The notes under the pieces were generated by a model, which ran no database searches, had not been told where the DNA came from, and saw only the letters and a list, made by a program, of their open reading frames with translations. Position numbers and translations under genes: made by a program. A DNA stretch of 64,000 nt from Gonium pectorale (lineage: Eukaryota; Chlorophyta; Chlorophyceae; Chlamydomonadales; Volvocaceae). Within the stretch, counting starts at the first letter, position 1; each line of letters starts with the position of its first letter. The stretch is taken from positions 360,936 to 424,935 of the forward strand of contig LSYV01000005.1 of assembly GCA_001584585.1 (NCBI GenBank). Direction: 5' to 3'. Of the stretch, positions 56,277-64,000 are shown piece after piece.

Positions 56277-58458
56277 ATGCAGCCGAATCAGCGCGGCGCG
56301 GAGGCCGATGACGAGATCGGCCTGGCGCTGAGGGAGGCGGCCAGGCGGAGGGCCAAGCTGGCGGCGGCACTGGCGGGCGGCGAGGGCGTGCTGCGTGTGG
56401 TCATCGACTGCGGCTTCGTGCACACCCTCCAGTCCCACACTGAGGCGAGGCTCGGGGCTACGCAGCGCGTTGTGCAAGGCCCGTGACTGGAAGGCGGGGC
56501 CGGCGGGCTAGGACGGTAGTGGGCGAGGGAGGGGTTGAGGGGGGCTCCATCAGCGCTGCATCCTCCCGCAAACGTCCATTGCAGGATTCAGACCCTGCTG
56601 AAGGCGCAGGTAATCCGCGCGTGGATCCAATCGCGTATGATGGATATGAAGCGCTCAGCCTCGCCGTCCCGGCCCGCCCCCCCCTGTGGCTGCCGCCCGT
56701 GCCCCTTTCGCTCCGCTCTCGCAGCTGCGCAGCCTGGCGAAGCAGGTCCAGTCGGCCGTGGGCCACAACAGGCGAGCGGAGCAGCCCGCGTGCCTCCAGG
56801 TGCTGGTGCTGGTGCTGGTGCTGCCGTGTGGGACGCTGGGCTGGCACAGCGGGTGGCCCTCCGCAAGCGTGCGCCAAGATGGCAGAAGGCGGACTTCGTG
56901 CTGGGCGACTCAGGCCCCTCGCACTGCGCCCGCACGTCTGCGCGCACGACTAGCAGCACACGGTTATCCCTGTGTCTTCGGGTCACTGTCACCGTTCTGC
57001 GCCGCCCCGTCCCCTTCCGGCCGTTGCACCCCTCTGCCCGCCCCTCCCCTGCACGCTGCAGGTGGCCTCCTGGTCCGGCGATCTGGCTGCCTACGCGGAC
57101 GAGCGGATGGGGGCCGCCTCCTGGCCGCTGGTGAAGCATGCGAGGGTGAGGACGGGACACGCAGGGCGGGGCGTAATGAAGATGGGATGTCACATGGGAA
57201 GGCGGGGGCGGAGGAGGCAGAATGGCTCGGCGGCTGGCGCGGTGCGCCCGGACCTCACCCGTGTGCCATCCCTCAATGCCTTGGGAAAAACGCACACGCA
57301 GTTTCTGCCCAGCAGCTTGTGTCCACGTTAGGATTCGCTCGCCGCCCAGGCTAGCGAGTTGCGCCGGCAGCGCGTCAGGATATGCCACAAGATGCGAAGC
57401 CGGGTTGCTGTGTATGCGGCACGGCTTCGGGCCCTACCGCCGTGCATACCCCTGCAACCTCCCCCTCCTCGTCCGCTGTTCCCCACCTGTTCCGGCCTGC
57501 AGCCAATCCTGGAGTTGTTTGACCCGCGGGACATTGTGGTCCTGTCGCCGGACGCGGAGCAGCCCCTGCTGGATCTGGATCTGGGCCGGGTGTACGTCAT
57601 CGGCGGGATCGTTGACCGCTCCATCATCCGCGGCGTGACGGCCGGCTTTGCGGTGAGCATCAGGCACACACACCCGACCCTGGCAGCCGAAGGGCCTTGC
57701 TGCCTGCCCTACAGCGACAAGTGCACAGACCACAGAGTCCGCGCTGGCCTTTCGCTGGAATCCCGGCACTGCAACCCTGACCTTGTTGTATGGAAGTGGT
57801 GCTCCACTCTTCTCCCCATCTGATTTCTCGGTGCGGTTTTGCTTTCCCCCCGTTGCATGTGGCATCTGGTCCGTCGCTGGAAGGCCGAGCACGGTCTGGA
57901 GACTCGCAGGCTTCCCACCATCGAGTTGGCGGAGCAGCTGGGTCTGGGCCCGGGCGTCTCCAAACGGTGCGCGGCCTTGATGGCACATACAGGGGCTTAA
58001 GCTCCCCTTCGGGGGCGGGCGGATGCCCAGAGTCCAGGTTGCCCAAGGCATTCGGCCGTAACAGGCATTGGCAGGGTCTATGTGCCGGCTGCTGACAACT
58101 TGCACACATGGGCAACTGTGTCCGCATCCAGGACCTGTACACCCAGTCTAACAGGACAGTGCCGGCCGCACTCGGCTCTCGCCACACCTGCCCTGGCGCC
58201 TCCCTGTTCTCCTGTCCACCGCCGTCCGACCCTGCCCCTCCCTGGCCCCGGCCCTTCCTGGCGGTCTCCAGGCCCGTGCTCAACATCTGCGATGTGGTGG
58301 CGGCGATGCTGCGCTTCCGGAGCAACGGCGGAGACTGGGCGGACGCGCTGGACGCAGCCATACCGCGCCGGAAACGCACGGCAGCGGCTGCCCCGCGGCA
58401 GACTGCCGCCGCTGCCGCCTCCGCTGCTTCCGCTGCTGTTAGTGGCGGTAGCAGATGA
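56277..58458 (+). CDS. TRM10: tRNA (guanine-N1-)-methyltransferase, TRM10 family
   Basis: Six exons: 56277-56444, 56725-56799, 57062-57145, 57503-57652, 57884-57966 and 58272-58458, giving 248 residues. It is a SPOUT methyltransferase that methylates N1 of a purine at tRNA position 9 using SAM. Conserved blocks are VVIDCGF, SLAKQVQSAVGHNRRA, IVVLSPDAEQPLL (with the Asp proposed as catalytic in yeast Trm10), RVYVIGGIVDRSIIRGVT, HGLETRRLP and VLNICDVVAAMLRF. GGDWADALDAAIPRRK closes the domain. Intron 1 has a GC donor (GAG|GCGAGG at 56445), chosen because it restores the family spacing between DCGF and NRRA. A basic, Ala-rich tail ends the protein. Starting at the ATG at 56127 would add a leader that could target an organelle. 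Confidence 0.85.
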
Positions 58459-59303
58459 TGATTATTTGCTAGGACCTGACTTCGGAGCATATGGGCCTGT
58501 CTTCCAAGATACGCTGGAGGGCCGGAGGGCAGCTGGGGAGGCTGAGGCCCCGTGCAGCGGGAACATCGCCCTGCCCAGCTTTCGTCCTCATCGAGGCACT
58601 GGAGGATCGCAGAGCTCAGTGCTACCAGCCACCGGCCTCACCCGCCTCACCCGTTGGCGCTACCCTTCGGCCACAGTAGGCACAACGGTGCGCCTGCCCG
58701 CAGCCCTTGCCACCAGCTCCGAATGACCCACACACACAGCCCTGCGGAAAGGCATGGGCCCGAGGCGCAGCACTGGTCCCGCGTCCCTTCCCCATGCGGG
58801 CGCCTGTCGCTGGCCGATGTGGGCCTGGTCGTGGCGGCAAGCCGCCGCCGCACTGCACCCCATGGCGCTCCGTGGGCTCACACAGCAGCATAAGACTTAC
58901 GCGCCTGTCGCCCACCATGGGGGTAAGAAGCGCGACATGCGGAGCTGGTGGGGTTGCAGGCAGGATGGGATGAGTACCCATGAAGCTCTTTGGTTGTAGG
59001 CCTTTGCACGTGAATTGTGCGGCATACAGACCTGAGGCGTCTATGCTTGTGCCACGCAGCCCAAACCAACCCTCGTGACTGACCGGTACCTCCCACACCC
59101 ACGCCCACGCCCAGGTCGTGCGTGCCTTATCTGGTGGCGGCCGGCCATCAAGATCGTCGTATCAAACGCACCGGCGCGAGGCACAGAGTCCATGCATGCC
59201 TCATGTGTAAGGAGCGCCGAATCGGCAAGGGTGGCAGCGGTGCGGGGCGAGCAGGCCGCCGCTGGCCGCCGGCACTGCGGTACGCGCCAGCCAGGCGGCT
59301 CGT

Positions 59304-59328
59304 GCGTCCGTCCGTCCGTCCGTCCGTC
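59304..59328 (+). repeat. (CGTC)n microsatellite
   Basis: About five GTCC units in a row within the convergent spacer. Confidence 0.8.
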
Positions 59329-59908
59329 TGCGGCAAGGCGCTTGCTAGCAGCGCCTGCGACACTTGGAGCACGTTGCAGCGGTGCGAGGCCTCTGTGGGA
59401 GTACGCCTCTGCAGCTGCTGCAACCACAACTTGGCCTTTTACCTGGCCTAGCACTTGGGCTTTCGGACATGGGGGCGTTCCTCGGAAGCAGCACCCAGCC
59501 CTTCCGGCTTTGCAGCAATCGGCTGGTTGGCCGCGACTGTGGCAGCCGCGGGTGCTGCTGGGACTTGGATGGGTCGCGGCCGCGCACCGGGCGTGTTGCT
59601 CCGCGGCGATCCACGCATCGGGTTCGGAGGATACGATAGGCAGACCGGTAGGGGGGGCTCCGGCTGCGGCTTCACGCCTCCAGGCCGCCGCTTCCTCGCT
59701 GTGCGCAGCGAAGGGGGGGGGCCGGTGATGCGGTGCCCGTGGCGGCGGGCTACCGTATGTGCCCAGAGGGACAGCCGCGTACGACGAGCGTGGGCGTCAG
59801 CGCTGGGTGACGGCCACGTCGTCGCTAGCGGGTTCCGCGGCTGCGCGGCGTTCCCTGTTGCCCCTGTTGATGGATGATTGTGACGGCGCATGCAACAACG
59901 GGAACCCA

Positions 59909-59930
59909 CACTGCCGGTCAATCGGCAGTG
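59909..59930 (+). repeat. Perfect 8-base inverted repeat
   Basis: CACTGCCG and CGGCAGTG flank the loop GTCAAT. No known element is recognised. Confidence 0.6.
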
Positions 59931-60983
59931 GATACTATGCAACCCGTCGGGGATGGGGCAGTCACGTGCGGCACCAGGGGTGTGGGCTGCGATGGGTGGC
60001 GGAGCTACGGTGTGCTGTCGTACCCGACGTGGAGGAGGCGCTGTGGGTATTGCGGCTCCACTGCTGAGCGGCTCGTCAGGTGTGGTTACCAGCTGCGCCT
60101 CAAAAGGACGGCCAAGCCGCTGGTGCCTGCTGGCGTCATGCCCTGCTTCGCTGCTTGCGCCTGTGCGTGGCCCTGAGCCGTGTGCCGTGGCCGACAAATG
60201 CACATACACATACAAGGCGCTGCGTATGGCGGCGAGTGAGGATGCGGGCGGGCGGCGGATACGGCACGTGGGACCGCACTGCACTTGCGGTTGCGAGGCC
60301 TCCCCCGGGGGCCCCTCAAGAGGTGGTACGACGCTCACATCTTACAATCGTACGCGTATGTGTACGTCCTACATGCAGTGTACGGTACGCCCACGGCCGG
60401 GCACGTCACAATCGCGCATGTCCTTCCTCAAGGCGCAGCCCATCAGGCACGCTGCCAGTCCGAGCATACCCGACCACATACCATGCCGGGTACACCGGCC
60501 CTTCCAAAACGCCACACACTGTCCAGGCGGCAGCCCCGGCGGGCGGCACAAGGCCCCACTCAGACGCGGCACGCCCTTCCACATCAAACGGCGGCATGCA
60601 CGCAGCGAAACCGACTGTTTGCAAAATCGCGCCGTAGCTCTTCTCTGCGGCCCGCCTCCTGGTTGGGCCGCCGCCAGCCGACCCGCTCACCAGCTCGAGC
60701 GGCCCGCCTGTTGAGCAGCGTCGCCTGCCCTACCACCCAGGCCTGGCCTAGCCCCTACGTGGCCCCGAACCTATAGCGCCCGTCACGCGAAGATCGGGGC
60801 GCCACACAAGCACGACGCTCCTCCAGACGCTCTCAAACACATGCCCCAACCAACCCAAAAGCTAGAGCCATAGGTGCGACAAGCCCCCAATGCCCCGCAG
60901 TCGGCCCACAAAGCCACGCTCAGCGGTGGGCCCAACGCTTTACATGTACATCCGCCGCGCCACAGTGCGCGGCCCAACGCGAA

Positions 60984-60988
60984 TTACA
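60984..60988 (-). promoter_or_regulatory. Putative UGUAA poly(A) signal of the 5'-nucleotidase gene
   Basis: TTACA on the plus strand reads TGTAA on the minus strand, about 345 bases after the stop at 61333. Confidence 0.35.
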
Positions 60989-61332
60989 AAATTTGAAACC
61001 AGCCATGTACGAGTACAGGTGCGCCGCTATCCGCGCCGCATCATCAAGCAGCTTGAAGCCAGTCCTATAATCCAATCATCCAACAAAAAAAGCCAACCCA
61101 AACATAAGCTCTCGGCACGCAGACGAGGGGTGAGGCAGACCGCACGCTCTCGAGGCGCAACCCTCGACGCCTGGCCACCACTGCGCTGCTCCCTGCCCTC
61201 TTCCCGCCGCTCTCCTCCTGTCCACTCCTTTATTTTCTGCCCGCTCGCCTCCTAACACAGCGCCCGCCTGCGCCTGCGCCACAATCTGTGCGGCGCCCTG
61301 CCACGCCCCGCCTTGTCACGCTGCACCCGCCC

Positions 61333-64000
<2,668 letters not shown>

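Larger units (their letters stand above)
58459..61332. other. Long convergent gene-free region
   Basis: About 2.9 kb between the TRM10 stop (plus) and the 5'-nucleotidase stop (minus). Open frames on both strands exist but show no conserved motif. It contains a CGTC microsatellite near 59304-59328, a perfect 8-base inverted repeat at 59909-59930 and many GTACG words around 60340-60400. The last 400 bases are more AT-rich and contain a minus-strand TGTAA. Confidence 0.4.

Noticed and set aside
56585..56608. Possible small exon (IQTLLKAQ) in TRM10
   Set aside because: It has a good acceptor and donor but the wrong phase, and would add residues between DCGF and NRRA beyond the family spacing.
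59448..60338. 296-codon minus-strand open frame and a 140-codon plus-strand frame in the same place
   Set aside because: Both strands are open over the same GC-rich sequence, with no motif, no splice logic and no start context favouring either.

Overview
This window is nuclear DNA of a green alga, most likely a volvocine or Chlamydomonas-like chlorophyte. The evidence is GC-rich sequence, genes broken by many short to medium introns with GTGAGT/GTGCGT-type donors and pyrimidine-CAG acceptors, Ala/Gly/Ser/Pro-rich low-complexity stretches, UGUAA-type poly(A) motifs, a light-harvesting protein and other plastid proteins. Exon structures were assembled by hand from reading frames, splice sites and phase agreement; no transcript data were available.

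Layout, left to right. A partial unrecognised gene leaves the left edge on the minus strand and shares a 0.5 kb divergent spacer with a TIC21/PIC1-like (DUF3611) plastid envelope protein. A light-harvesting chlorophyll-binding protein follows, with a junction I could not resolve. Then come an LRR protein with ten exons and an RNA polymerase III subunit RPC5 in one exon. On the minus strand is a secreted SOUL haem-binding protein. Positions 16.7-32.6 kb hold three tandem plus-strand paralogues of the CmcI / rhamnosyl O-methyltransferase family, each with 11 exons in the same phases. A membrane-anchored sulfotransferase follows. The minus strand then carries a CASTOR/POLLUX-like RCK channel and the spliceosomal protein SmD3. 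SmD3 is divergent to a mitochondrial RMND1/DUF155 protein. A lumenal FKBP is divergent to a TRM10 tRNA methyltransferase. A purine-type 5'-nucleotidase runs off the right edge.

The plastid proteins (TIC21-like, LHC, CASTOR/POLLUX-like, FKBP), housekeeping RNA proteins (RPC5, SmD3, TRM10) and secretory proteins (SOUL, CmcI trio, sulfotransferase) do not form an operon. The 13-37 kb stretch is nevertheless a run of five secretory-pathway genes, and the tandem CmcI family is the most unusual feature. Copies 1 and 2 share nearly identical exons and an intron in their central part, which suggests gene conversion or a recent partial duplication.
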